Positions 41,881 through 50,344 of a stretch of DNA of 64,000 bases are shown here, one piece after another. The position numbers and the translations under genes were made by a program. Source of the DNA: Neobacillus dielmonensis (GTDB lineage: Bacteria; Bacillota; Bacilli; Bacillales; Cytobacillaceae); NCBI RefSeq assembly GCF_000612665.1, contig NZ_HG942074.1, forward strand, positions 44,904 to 108,903, written 5' to 3'. Below the pieces are notes generated by a model. It was not told the DNA's origin. It searched no databases and saw nothing but the letters and a program-made list of their open reading frames with translations. Position 1 is the stretch's first letter; every line of letters starts with the position of its first letter.

Positions 41881-43714
41881 GGTAGAAACAATGAACGCAA
41901 CAAGCAGGAAGGATATTGCTGATATTTTAGAAAAATTAGCGGATCCGCTATTACCGCATTTTGACCAAGATGGACCCGGATTGAAGTTTGACACAGGCGG
42001 TACGCATTACAGTGAAAAAACACGTCAGATGGAAGCCTTATTCAGACCGCTGTGGGGAATCGTCCCATTGCTTGCCGGAGGGACAGAATACAAAGGACTG
42101 GAATCATTTATCGGCAAACTTAAGGATGGCTTTAATCCGAAGCATCCCCATTACTTTGGGGAAACGAATGATTACGACCAGCGCCTTGTGGAAATGGCTG
42201 TGATTGGGTTAGCCCTATGCATTTGCGGGGATAAGTGGTTAAGTTACTTTTCGGAATTGGAACAGAAGCAGCTCCATGCCTGGCTAAATCAAATCAATGA
42301 GCGAAATATTCCAAGAAACAACTGGCTTTTCTTCCGAATTTTAATTAATCATGGATTTCGTCTTAATGGCTTGGCCTATGATGCAGCAAGGCTGAAGGAG
42401 GACTTGGAGACGGTCCACTCGTTTTATCGGTCTGAAGGGTGGTATGTCGACGGTTATCCCGACCAAGTAGACTATTATGTGGCGTTTGCCCTCCATTTCT
42501 ACGGATTGGTGTATGCAAAAACAGCGGTTGAGGAGGATCCAGATGCAAAGATTTTTATTGAGCGGTCCAAGGAATTTGCCCAATCATTTGCTTGCTTCTT
42601 TGATGGAAATGGGGCAGCTGTTCCATTTGGCCGTAGTATGACTTATCGCTTTTCCCAAGTGGCATTCTTTAGTGCCGCCATCTTTGCTGAGGTGGAAGTA
42701 TTGCCATATGCAGAAATGAAATGGTTAGTGGTCCAGCACTTAAAACATTGGATGAAACAACGCATTTTTAGCCATGAAGGTTTGCTGACTGTGGGCTACT
42801 ATTATCGAAATCAGGTGTACACGGAAGGATACAATGCCTTTGGTTCACCTTATTGGGCATTTAAGACCTTTTTGTTATTGGGTCTCCCTGAAGACCATCC
42901 TTTTTGGCTAATACCTGAGAAGGCCCCGAGCCTTCCTGAGAAAAAGTTAATTGCTCCGGCGCGGATGTTGGTGACACGGGACCAAAGCAATCACCAAGTT
43001 CAGTTGTATACAGTCGGGCTGCATTGTGAGCCACATACCCATTGTGATGCGAAATATGAAAAGTTCGTCTATTCCAGCGTATTTGGCTTCAGTGTTTCGA
43101 AAGGCCAATTGAACTTAAGGCAGGGAGCTTATGACAATACGCTTGCTGTCAGCTTGGATCCTGAACGGTATTATAAAATGCGTTATGAAAAGTCAGCATA
43201 TCAAATTACGGAAAATTATTTGGCCACCGAGTGGCATCCATACGATGGCGTTAAAATACGGAGTATCATTGTTCCGTTTACACCATTCCATTTCCGTATC
43301 CATTTAGTGGAAACAGATAAGACGATCTATCTGGCTGATGGAGGCTTTGCTCTTGGGTTTGACATTGATGGTGCTGACATGCAAAAGAATATGGTAATGG
43401 AGCCTGAACATTTCAAGGTTAACAATGGTGAACATCAGGCTGGGGTGCTAGATTTTAGTCATCATTCACAATTGGAGTTTGTTTATGGTGAACCAAATTC
43501 GAATATCATTAGCCAACAAACCTATATTCCAACGGCAAGAGATCACGTGGCACCTGGCAAACACATCCTGATTCATGGATTTTATGGGGCAATGATGGAG
43601 GATACACTAGCTGAGCCTAGTTGTTCGATGGAAGAAAATGCTGTTGTTTTATCTGTTGGCCCAAATAAGGTTTCAATCCCAAAATTACTATTAGATTTAG
43701 AAACAAAAATTTAA
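41873..43714 (+). CDS. DUF2264 domain protein, probable cytosolic glycoside hydrolase
   Basis: About 613 residues, no signal peptide. The start is uncertain: ATG at 41873 overlaps the end of the previous gene by 8 bases; ATGs at 41861 and 41891 are alternatives. The N-terminal helical domain has the DUF2264 pattern (KTRQMEALFRPLWGIVPLLAG, YDQRLVEMAVIGLAL, NNWLFFRILINHGF), followed by a beta-rich C-terminal half. From memory, CAZy family GH154 beta-glucuronidases belong to this fold; a role in removing glucuronic acid is therefore possible. It is the last gene of the operon that starts at 36238. Confidence 0.82.
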   Translation: MNKVETMNATSRKDIADILEKLADPLLPHFDQDGPGLKFDTGGTHYSEKTRQMEALFRPLWGIVPLLAGGTEYKGLESFIGKLKDGFNPKHPHYFGETNDYDQRLVEMAVIGLALCICGDKWLSYFSELEQKQLHAWLNQINERNIPRNNWLFFRILINHGFRLNGLAYDAARLKEDLETVHSFYRSEGWYVDGYPDQVDYYVAFALHFYGLVYAKTAVEEDPDAKIFIERSKEFAQSFACFFDGNGAAVPFGRSMTYRFSQVAFFSAAIFAEVEVLPYAEMKWLVVQHLKHWMKQRIFSHEGLLTVGYYYRNQVYTEGYNAFGSPYWAFKTFLLLGLPEDHPFWLIPEKAPSLPEKKLIAPARMLVTRDQSNHQVQLYTVGLHCEPHTHCDAKYEKFVYSSVFGFSVSKGQLNLRQGAYDNTLAVSLDPERYYKMRYEKSAYQITENYLATEWHPYDGVKIRSIIVPFTPFHFRIHLVETDKTIYLADGGFALGFDIDGADMQKNMVMEPEHFKVNNGEHQAGVLDFSHHSQLEFVYGEPNSNIISQQTYIPTARDHVAPGKHILIHGFYGAMMEDTLAEPSCSMEENAVVLSVGPNKVSIPKLLLDLETKI

Positions 43715-43753
43715 GCGTGAAGGAACTAACCACGAGTAGTTTCTCAAGAATAC

Positions 43754-43802
43754 GACCTTTTACAAAGAAGGAACCCTTCCTGCTTTGTAAAAGGTCTTTT
43801 CT
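43754..43802 (+). terminator. terminator of the first importer/lyase operon
   Basis: GACCTTTTACAAAG (43754-43767) pairs with CTTTGTAAAAGGTC (43783-43796), a perfect 14-bp stem, then TTTTCTT. From here to 44099 there is an AT-rich leader with small hairpins and no gene. Confidence 0.92.
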
Positions 43803-44099
43803 TTACATGATTACAAAAACAAGGAAGGCAATTCATTTTTTTAAAAGGTTTAAATGAAGATAGTAAAAAATATGGCTGGATGCATCAAAATAACGTTAAA
43901 TTGAAAATTTTGGCTTCCTTTATAATAAAGAGGAAGTTTCGAAAACAAGACGAAGCTTCTCCCCCAATCTCCTCCGGGAGGAAAATACCATGTCATATTT
44001 CCTCTCAAACTAGTATAATAAATTTGTACCAGTTTGAGAAAATTTGATAGGAATTTTGAAAGGGCTTTCTGTTGAAGCTCGACTCCTGGGGGGTGTAGA

Positions 44100-45446
44100 A
44101 TGAAGAAAAAAATATGGTCTTTATTTATTTGCACCATACTCGTTTCCGGCCTAATTGCCGGCTGTTCGGACAGCGAAGGCAAGGTTGCGTCAGCTCCAAA
44201 AAAGGACAAGAAAATCACATTGAAATTCTATTCCCACGGGACCGAGGCGAACTACAACTGGAAGAAAACCATAAAGGCATTTGAAAAAAAGTATCCAAAC
44301 ATTGATATTGATTTAGTGGTTCTTAGTGATAAGGGAGACACGAGGGAGTCTATCAAAAAGCTGGACCTTGCTGCAGCATCGGGAGAACAAATGGATGTTC
44401 TGATGTTCAGTGATTCTGCTAGTTATGCTCAACATGTCAATATGGGGATGGCTGCACCCTTGGATGAATTTATTAATCATGAAGGATATAAGGTTTCAGA
44501 GGAATACAAAGTAGATACTCAAATAAATGGAAAATATTATGCACTGCCCGGTAAATTTAATCCATGGTATGTCTTGCTAAATAAAGATCATTTGGATGCA
44601 GCAGGACTTAAGGTGCCAACGGACTGGACCTGGGACGAATTTATGGAATATGCTAAAGCGCTTACTAGGGACGGCCATTACGGAACATACTTTCATGGAC
44701 CACAGGACGGAGGCTGGCTGGAGTATATGAGGCTTGCACTTGCTAGTGAGCCTGAAAACTCTGAATTTGTAACGGGTGATGGGAAATCAAATTTAGACAA
44801 CCCGCTGTTTAAGAAGTCACTGGAAATCAGACTTAAAATGGAAAAACAAGACCATTCGGCTGTTCCCTATGCGGATACGATTTCAAAAAAGCTTCATTAC
44901 CGGGACGAGTTCTTTAACCAACACGTAAGTTCCATCATAATCGGGAGCTGGATGAACACAGAACTTGGCGGAACAGGCCTTTATCCACTCAGCTTTAATG
45001 TAGCTGTTGCCCCGTTCCCCAAAAATAAAAAAACGGATACTGGTGGATACACGCTGGTGACAACAGACTATATGGCGATTGCCGCCAATTCCAAGCATAA
45101 AAAAGAAGCTTATACGTTTATTCGCTGGTATACGACGGAAGGACAAATTGTACAGGGTAAAAATATTCCATCGTGGAACAAGACTAGTGACAGTGAGATA
45201 ACAAAAATAATAGACAAGGTTATTAGTGGCACAAAGCATCCCGAAAAAGTGGATAAAGAGTCATTAAAAAGTGTGATACTGGATGCGAAGTCGTCCAAGT
45301 TTATTTCTCCGGCCCCTTATCAGGAAGAAATATATAAAGTTATTAATGAAGAATATGAAAAGCTAATTTTTGGTGAACAAGATATCGATGAAACAATAAA
45401 AGCATGTCAAGCAAGAACACAAGAGATTATCGAAAATAATCAATAA
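44100..45446 (+). CDS. second sugar-binding lipoprotein (family 1), linked to YesM/YesN
   Basis: A 448-residue lipoprotein with lipobox LIAGC and the family 1 binding-protein pattern (KITLKFYSHGTEANYNWKK, PWYVLLNKDHLDAAGLKVP, FIRWYTTEGQIV). No permease or ATPase genes adjoin. It lies 51 bases before a YesM-type kinase and a YesN-type regulator. It may present ligand to the kinase or feed the permeases of the neighbouring operon. The ATG follows CTGGGGGGTG. Confidence 0.9.
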   Translation: MKKKIWSLFICTILVSGLIAGCSDSEGKVASAPKKDKKITLKFYSHGTEANYNWKKTIKAFEKKYPNIDIDLVVLSDKGDTRESIKKLDLAAASGEQMDVLMFSDSASYAQHVNMGMAAPLDEFINHEGYKVSEEYKVDTQINGKYYALPGKFNPWYVLLNKDHLDAAGLKVPTDWTWDEFMEYAKALTRDGHYGTYFHGPQDGGWLEYMRLALASEPENSEFVTGDGKSNLDNPLFKKSLEIRLKMEKQDHSAVPYADTISKKLHYRDEFFNQHVSSIIIGSWMNTELGGTGLYPLSFNVAVAPFPKNKKTDTGGYTLVTTDYMAIAANSKHKKEAYTFIRWYTTEGQIVQGKNIPSWNKTSDSEITKIIDKVISGTKHPEKVDKESLKSVILDAKSSKFISPAPYQEEIYKVINEEYEKLIFGEQDIDETIKACQARTQEIIENNQ

Positions 45447-45497
45447 AACTGGGCAGGGGTAGTTTAGTCGACCAACTTTGATTAAAGGACTGAGCAT

Positions 45498-47336
45498 ATG
45501 GTGAAGCAGATTCAAACAATACTGTCGGCTCGTTCATTTCGTTATAAAGTAATTTTCATCTCCATCATCTGCTTGCTCATACCGGCAGCGATGACGTTAT
45601 TTATCTATAACTATTTGACAAAAGATACTATTAGGGATCAAGCGTTATCGAATGCTAATCGGGAGTTGACCATAGCGAATGAATATGTGCAAAAGCTCTT
45701 CGAGGATATGATGTACATTACAAATTTCATCCAAGTAGATGCTGAAATGAATACTCTATTAAAGAGAAAATCAAAAGATACGATAGGGACATCCCCTGAC
45801 CAAACCTATCAATTATTTATGGATGATAGCAAAATCAACGAAACAATTGATAATATCACGTTGCTCGGAGGAAAATCCTACGTCACCATCCTCTTAAAAA
45901 ATGGAAAATCGTATACCAATTATTCGATTAATGAATATAATCCGACTGATTTATTTCATGAAGAATGGTTTAAACATTTAAACCAAACAAAAGGATACGA
46001 ATCCGTTTGGATTGGCAGTGAACCAACCGTATTTAAATCGGAGAAGAAAAAGAATCCCTATCAAATATCTGTTGCCAGGACATTAAGGGATGAAAATTTA
46101 AACATTTATGGCTATGTTATCGTGACCATAATGGAAAGTAAAGTCAGTGAAATATTCAAAAACATGGATGGCCAAGAAGAAATGGTACTCTTGGATTCCA
46201 CTAATCACATGCTTTCTAGCAGTAATCATTCAAAAATAGGGAAATTATTTGAGTACAGAAATCAGTTAAAGGAGAATAATTATTCAAATGTTTTTCGGGT
46301 TTCCAAGAAGAACTATATCCTTGCGGAGCATAAAATTTCTTTCACAGGCTGGAAGCTAGTTTCCGTTGTCCCTTACAAAGAAGCAACCAATAAAGTGAAT
46401 TCCATATTTAACAAAGTCATTTTAGTACAAGTTCTGTTTTTCGCCATCTTTATCCTCCTAATGATTTATTTATTAAGGACCATTACAAAGCCGATTGCCC
46501 GTCTAGGAACAGTTGCGGACAACGTTCAGCAAGGAGATTTAACCATCCGCTCCCGGATTCACAGCAGGGATGAGATTGGAAAATTATCAAAATCATTTGA
46601 TCAGATGCTAGACCGCATCAATGAAATGATTGAGGAAATTACCATGACGGAGGAGAGAAAAAGAAAAGCGGAACTGGATATGCTCCAAGCGCAAATCAAT
46701 CCACACTTTCTATTTAATGTTCTGAATTCCATCCGAATGAAGGTTATGGTAAAAGGAGACAAAGAAAGTGCCAATATGATCAGTTCGTTGTCAAAGCTGT
46801 TGCGCATGACGATATCAAAAGAGAAAAAGACGATCGCTTTTCATGAAGAAATTCAGATTGTCTCAGACTTTATCAACATTATGAATATGCGGCAAAAAGA
46901 AAAAGTAAATGTGGAATTATCAATAGAAGAGGAAACAAACTCCATCATGATTCCCAGATTTGTCCTGCAGCCGATTATTGAAAACAGCATTATCCATGGT
47001 CTTAATCAGAGTGCAGGGACCATTAAAGTCATGACAAAGGCCGATGACACTAAAGTAATGATTGTGATAGAGGATGATGGGCAAGGGATGGACGAAGAGA
47101 ATTTGATGCAGTTGAAGAGCAAACTCATCCCATCAAATGGCACTGATTACTCGAATAGCAGCAATAAAAAAGGCTTTTCTTCATTGGGTCTGTCAAATGT
47201 ATATGAACGGATGTATATGTCGTTTGGCCCAGAATTCAAAATGGATATAAAAAGCGAACCAGGCAAGGGAACTCAGGTCATCCTGTCCATCCCTAAAGGA
47301 GGCATGAAGTCTAATGTACAAAGTAATGCTAGTTGA
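45498..47336 (+). CDS. yesM: YesM-type sensor histidine kinase
   Basis: A 612-residue membrane kinase. Two membrane helices (about residues 15-37 and 305-325) flank an extracytoplasmic dCache-like sensor. A HAMP domain follows (ITKPIARLGTVADNVQQGDL), then a HisK_6 kinase with phospho-acceptor histidine in QAQINPHFLFNVLNSI, and an ATPase domain (QPIIENSIIHG, EDDGQGM). It signals to the overlapping YesN gene. In bacilli such pairs control pectin and oligosaccharide uptake genes. The ATG follows AAAGGACTGAGC. Confidence 0.95.
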   Translation: MVKQIQTILSARSFRYKVIFISIICLLIPAAMTLFIYNYLTKDTIRDQALSNANRELTIANEYVQKLFEDMMYITNFIQVDAEMNTLLKRKSKDTIGTSPDQTYQLFMDDSKINETIDNITLLGGKSYVTILLKNGKSYTNYSINEYNPTDLFHEEWFKHLNQTKGYESVWIGSEPTVFKSEKKKNPYQISVARTLRDENLNIYGYVIVTIMESKVSEIFKNMDGQEEMVLLDSTNHMLSSSNHSKIGKLFEYRNQLKENNYSNVFRVSKKNYILAEHKISFTGWKLVSVVPYKEATNKVNSIFNKVILVQVLFFAIFILLMIYLLRTITKPIARLGTVADNVQQGDLTIRSRIHSRDEIGKLSKSFDQMLDRINEMIEEITMTEERKRKAELDMLQAQINPHFLFNVLNSIRMKVMVKGDKESANMISSLSKLLRMTISKEKKTIAFHEEIQIVSDFINIMNMRQKEKVNVELSIEEETNSIMIPRFVLQPIIENSIIHGLNQSAGTIKVMTKADDTKVMIVIEDDGQGMDEENLMQLKSKLIPSNGTDYSNSSNKKGFSSLGLSNVYERMYMSFGPEFKMDIKSEPGKGTQVILSIPKGGMKSNVQSNAS

Positions 47337-48936
47337 TGATGACTATCCGGTAGTGGAGTTTTTATCTGAAACGGTTCAGTGGAAGGAACTGGGGATAACG
47401 CTTCAAAGCACTCATGAAAATGGAATAAGCGCATTGGAAAGAGCAATGGAAGAAATGCCTGACATCCTAATTACTGATATCGGAATGCCAAAAATGAATG
47501 GGATCGAGTTGACCAAACGACTAAAAGAGATTAATCCCGACCTGCAGGTGATTATATTATCCTGCCATTCGGAATTCGAATTTGCCAAACAAGCGTTAAA
47601 ACTTCAAGTTCAGGATTATTTAGTTAAAGATACATTTGACCCCCAAGATTTGTACAATGTAGTTCTGAAGGTAAAAGAATCCCTTGACGACAAAAAACAG
47701 CAGACATTTGAGCAGCTTCAAATGCAGCATTTGTTGGACAGAAATAGAGAGAATGTAAAAGATCAATTCATCCGGAGAACCATTCATCAAACCCAAATAC
47801 CTGAAAAGGAATGGTTCATGGATGCCAAGGCCCTGGGACTGGAATTAAATGAAGAAAGTTACATGGCGACACTTCTATTAGTCCATGATTTTCACAAAGT
47901 GAATGAACGGTTTCAGACCGAGGATATGCTCACCTATGCCCTTAATAATGTCATGGAGGAAGTAATGAAAGAGTTGAACTGGAATGCCCTTCACTTCTGC
48001 TTCAGTCCAAAAGAGTTCATCCTTTTATTTCCGTATTCTCAACCCATCAATTTAGATCCCTTTAATAAATCCTATGAAAATATGAAAAAGCTACAGAAGG
48101 CGTTGAAGGGGATATTGAATATTGAGGTATCGTTTTTGATTGGCGAGAATGTCTCCAACTTATCTAATTTAAAACAGGAGCTGTCCCAGCTATTAAATGC
48201 AAAGCATCAGAGTTTTTATATGCAGAAAGGCTCTATTGTAAAAAGGGGGACCTGTGTTCCTGCAGAGTCCGAAGACTTGTTTTCCTATTACGATAAAGCA
48301 TCGTCGGATTTCAGAGAACTGTTGTTAACGAGAGATGAAAGCAAGTTAGATCCCATTTTCTCCAAATGGTTACAATTGATTGAAGAAAAGAATTACTCAC
48401 CTGAGCAGGTAAAGGAATGGATCCTAAAGCTTCTGTTAGATCTCAAGATTAGGCTGCAGGCCTCGCATTATTTTCGTTCCGGGCATTCGATGGAATGCCT
48501 TCATCAAAAAATCCTGACTTGCGACTTTTTATGTGAGTTAAAATTCCTTCTAATCGATTACTTTAAAACGTTATTACACTTCTTAAATGAAGTTTACAAT
48601 CGGACGAAACGCAAGGAAATTTTGGATGCCATCGGTTATGTTTCTGCTCATTTGGAAAAGAGGATCAGCCTTGAAGAGGTTGCGAGTCATCTGTACTTAA
48701 ACCAGAGTTACTTTAGCCGATTGTTTAAGAAGGAGATGGGGGAAACCTTTGTTGAATTTGTGACCAAAATGAAAGTTGCCAGAGCTAAAGAATTGCTAGA
48801 ACAAACAGCCGGCTCTGTTGGGGAAATTTGCGAACGGCTTGGTTACGATAATCAAAGCTATTTTATAAAGCTATTTAAAACTCATGTGGGAGTAACCCCT
48901 GTTGAGTATCGAAGCGGAAAAGTTTCAATAAGTTAA
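47314..48936 (+). CDS. yesN: YesN-type response regulator with AraC DNA-binding domain
   Basis: A 540-residue regulator that starts within the kinase gene (23-base overlap, AAAGGAGGC upstream). Receiver domain residues 1-120 with the acidic pocket in LVDDDYP and phospho-aspartate in DILITDIGMPKMNG. A long middle region of unknown fold is followed by an AraC domain from about residue 440 (ISLEEVASHLYLNQSYFSRLFKKE, GEICERLGYDNQSYFIKLFK). It probably activates the carbohydrate genes of this region in response to the YesM signal. Confidence 0.95.
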   Translation: MYKVMLVDDDYPVVEFLSETVQWKELGITLQSTHENGISALERAMEEMPDILITDIGMPKMNGIELTKRLKEINPDLQVIILSCHSEFEFAKQALKLQVQDYLVKDTFDPQDLYNVVLKVKESLDDKKQQTFEQLQMQHLLDRNRENVKDQFIRRTIHQTQIPEKEWFMDAKALGLELNEESYMATLLLVHDFHKVNERFQTEDMLTYALNNVMEEVMKELNWNALHFCFSPKEFILLFPYSQPINLDPFNKSYENMKKLQKALKGILNIEVSFLIGENVSNLSNLKQELSQLLNAKHQSFYMQKGSIVKRGTCVPAESEDLFSYYDKASSDFRELLLTRDESKLDPIFSKWLQLIEEKNYSPEQVKEWILKLLLDLKIRLQASHYFRSGHSMECLHQKILTCDFLCELKFLLIDYFKTLLHFLNEVYNRTKRKEILDAIGYVSAHLEKRISLEEVASHLYLNQSYFSRLFKKEMGETFVEFVTKMKVARAKELLEQTAGSVGEICERLGYDNQSYFIKLFKTHVGVTPVEYRSGKVSIS

Positions 48937-49103
48937 AATATTCTTTGTATTCAGGTCCAGTGTATGGCTGGGCTTTTAATCTTATAGGGGAAAGATTGGT
49001 CAAAAATGTTTATATAGTAATCAAAATAGTGTTAATCATCCAATCTGCCACTAACCTATAATGTAACTAAAAAAGATAACCCAGGAAACGGGTTGCCACA
49101 TTT

Positions 49104-49119
49104 TTGAAAGCGATTCCCA
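49104..49119 (+). promoter_or_regulatory. cre-like site before the GH88-GH2 operon
   Basis: TTGAAAGCGATTCCCA matches the CcpA consensus at 14 of 16 positions and shares AAGCGATTCC with the site at 1008-1023. It lies 50 bases before the GH88 start. Confidence 0.5.
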
Positions 49120-49168
49120 AAGGTGCGCACCCCATTTGTTTCTTGGATAAGCAGGAAAGGTGAGAAAA

Positions 49169-50293
49169 ATGGCAGAACAATTGCACTGGATTAATGAGGC
49201 GTGGGAGCAAGTAACAAAAAGAGTAACGAGAACAAGCAAAAGGATCGGTGCTAACTTTCCACATGCAAGTGAAAAAGGGTCATATATTTTGGAAGAGCCG
49301 TACTGGTGGACGGCAGGCTTCTGGCCTGGCGTCCTATGGCAAGTTTATCGGGAGACAGGGGATGATGCTCTAAAGCAACTGGCTCAAGAATGTGAGGCAA
49401 AGCTCGATAAGGTCCAAAATGATTATTACCGTCTCGATCACGATATGGGGTTTATGTGGACATTAACCAGTATTGCCCAGTATAAGATTACTGGAAATGA
49501 AGATTCCAAACGGCGGGCCTTGCTTGCTGCCAACCTTCTGATGGGGCGCTTCAACGTCAATGGAAACTTCATCCGTGCGTGGAATCCATGGAGTGAAGGA
49601 GAAGACAACAGAGGGGTCGCAATCATTGATTGCATGATGAATTTGCCGTTACTTTACTGGGCTTCTGAGGAAACCGGCGATCCTAGGTTCAAAAGTGTTG
49701 CCAAACGGCATGCTGATACAGTGCTGGAACATTTTATCCGGAGTGATGGAGGGGTTCATCATATTATTCGATTCGATCCTGATACCGGTGAAAAAGTGGA
49801 AGCGTTAGGAGGGCAAGGTTATGCCCCTTATTCTGCTTGGTCTAGAGGAACCGCTTGGGCAATTTATGGTCTGACATTAAGCTATCACTATACAGGAGAA
49901 GAAAAATACCTAGAAACAGCTAAAAGGGTCGCCCATTTCTTTATCTCTCATCTGCCAGAGGATTTTGTTCCTGTTTGGGATTTCCGACTTCCAGCTGAAG
50001 TCGCGTCCCCAAGGGATTCTTCCGCAGGTGCCATTGCTGCGTGCGGTCTCCTGTTATTAGCAGAAAAAGTACGGACGGAAGAATCACCTGTTTATCAAAA
50101 GGCCGGGGAGAAAATCCTTGAATCGTTATATAAAAATTATGGTGAGTGGGAAGGGACGGAAGAAGGACTGATTCTTCATGGTACCAGCCATTTCCCTGAA
50201 GGAAAATTCACCGATAATCCGTTGATTTATGGGGATTACTTTTTTGTCGAAGGACTTGCGAGTTTAAAAGGGTACAAGGAATTATTTTGGTAG
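49169..50293 (+). CDS. GH88 unsaturated uronyl hydrolase
   Basis: A 374-residue cytosolic enzyme, almost the length of Bacillus sp. GL1 unsaturated glucuronyl hydrolase. The ATG at 49169 follows CAGGAAAGG; a GTG nine bases upstream overlaps that site. GH88 landmarks are visible: WWTAGFWPGVLWQVYRETGD, the catalytic-type aspartates in LDHDMGF and AIIDCMMNLPLLYWA, YSAWSRGTAWAIYG and WDFRLPAEVASPRDSSAGA. These enzymes hydrate the 4,5-unsaturated uronic acid left by polysaccharide lyases, matching the heparinase-like protein upstream. No signal peptide, so it acts on imported fragments. It is followed 51 bases later by the GH2 gene. Confidence 0.93.
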   Translation: MAEQLHWINEAWEQVTKRVTRTSKRIGANFPHASEKGSYILEEPYWWTAGFWPGVLWQVYRETGDDALKQLAQECEAKLDKVQNDYYRLDHDMGFMWTLTSIAQYKITGNEDSKRRALLAANLLMGRFNVNGNFIRAWNPWSEGEDNRGVAIIDCMMNLPLLYWASEETGDPRFKSVAKRHADTVLEHFIRSDGGVHHIIRFDPDTGEKVEALGGQGYAPYSAWSRGTAWAIYGLTLSYHYTGEEKYLETAKRVAHFFISHLPEDFVPVWDFRLPAEVASPRDSSAGAIAACGLLLLAEKVRTEESPVYQKAGEKILESLYKNYGEWEGTEEGLILHGTSHFPEGKFTDNPLIYGDYFFVEGLASLKGYKELFW

Positions 50294-50344
50294 AATTTCA
50301 ATTCCTCATTTTTATATAAAATAGATAGGATGTGTGAAAAGTTT

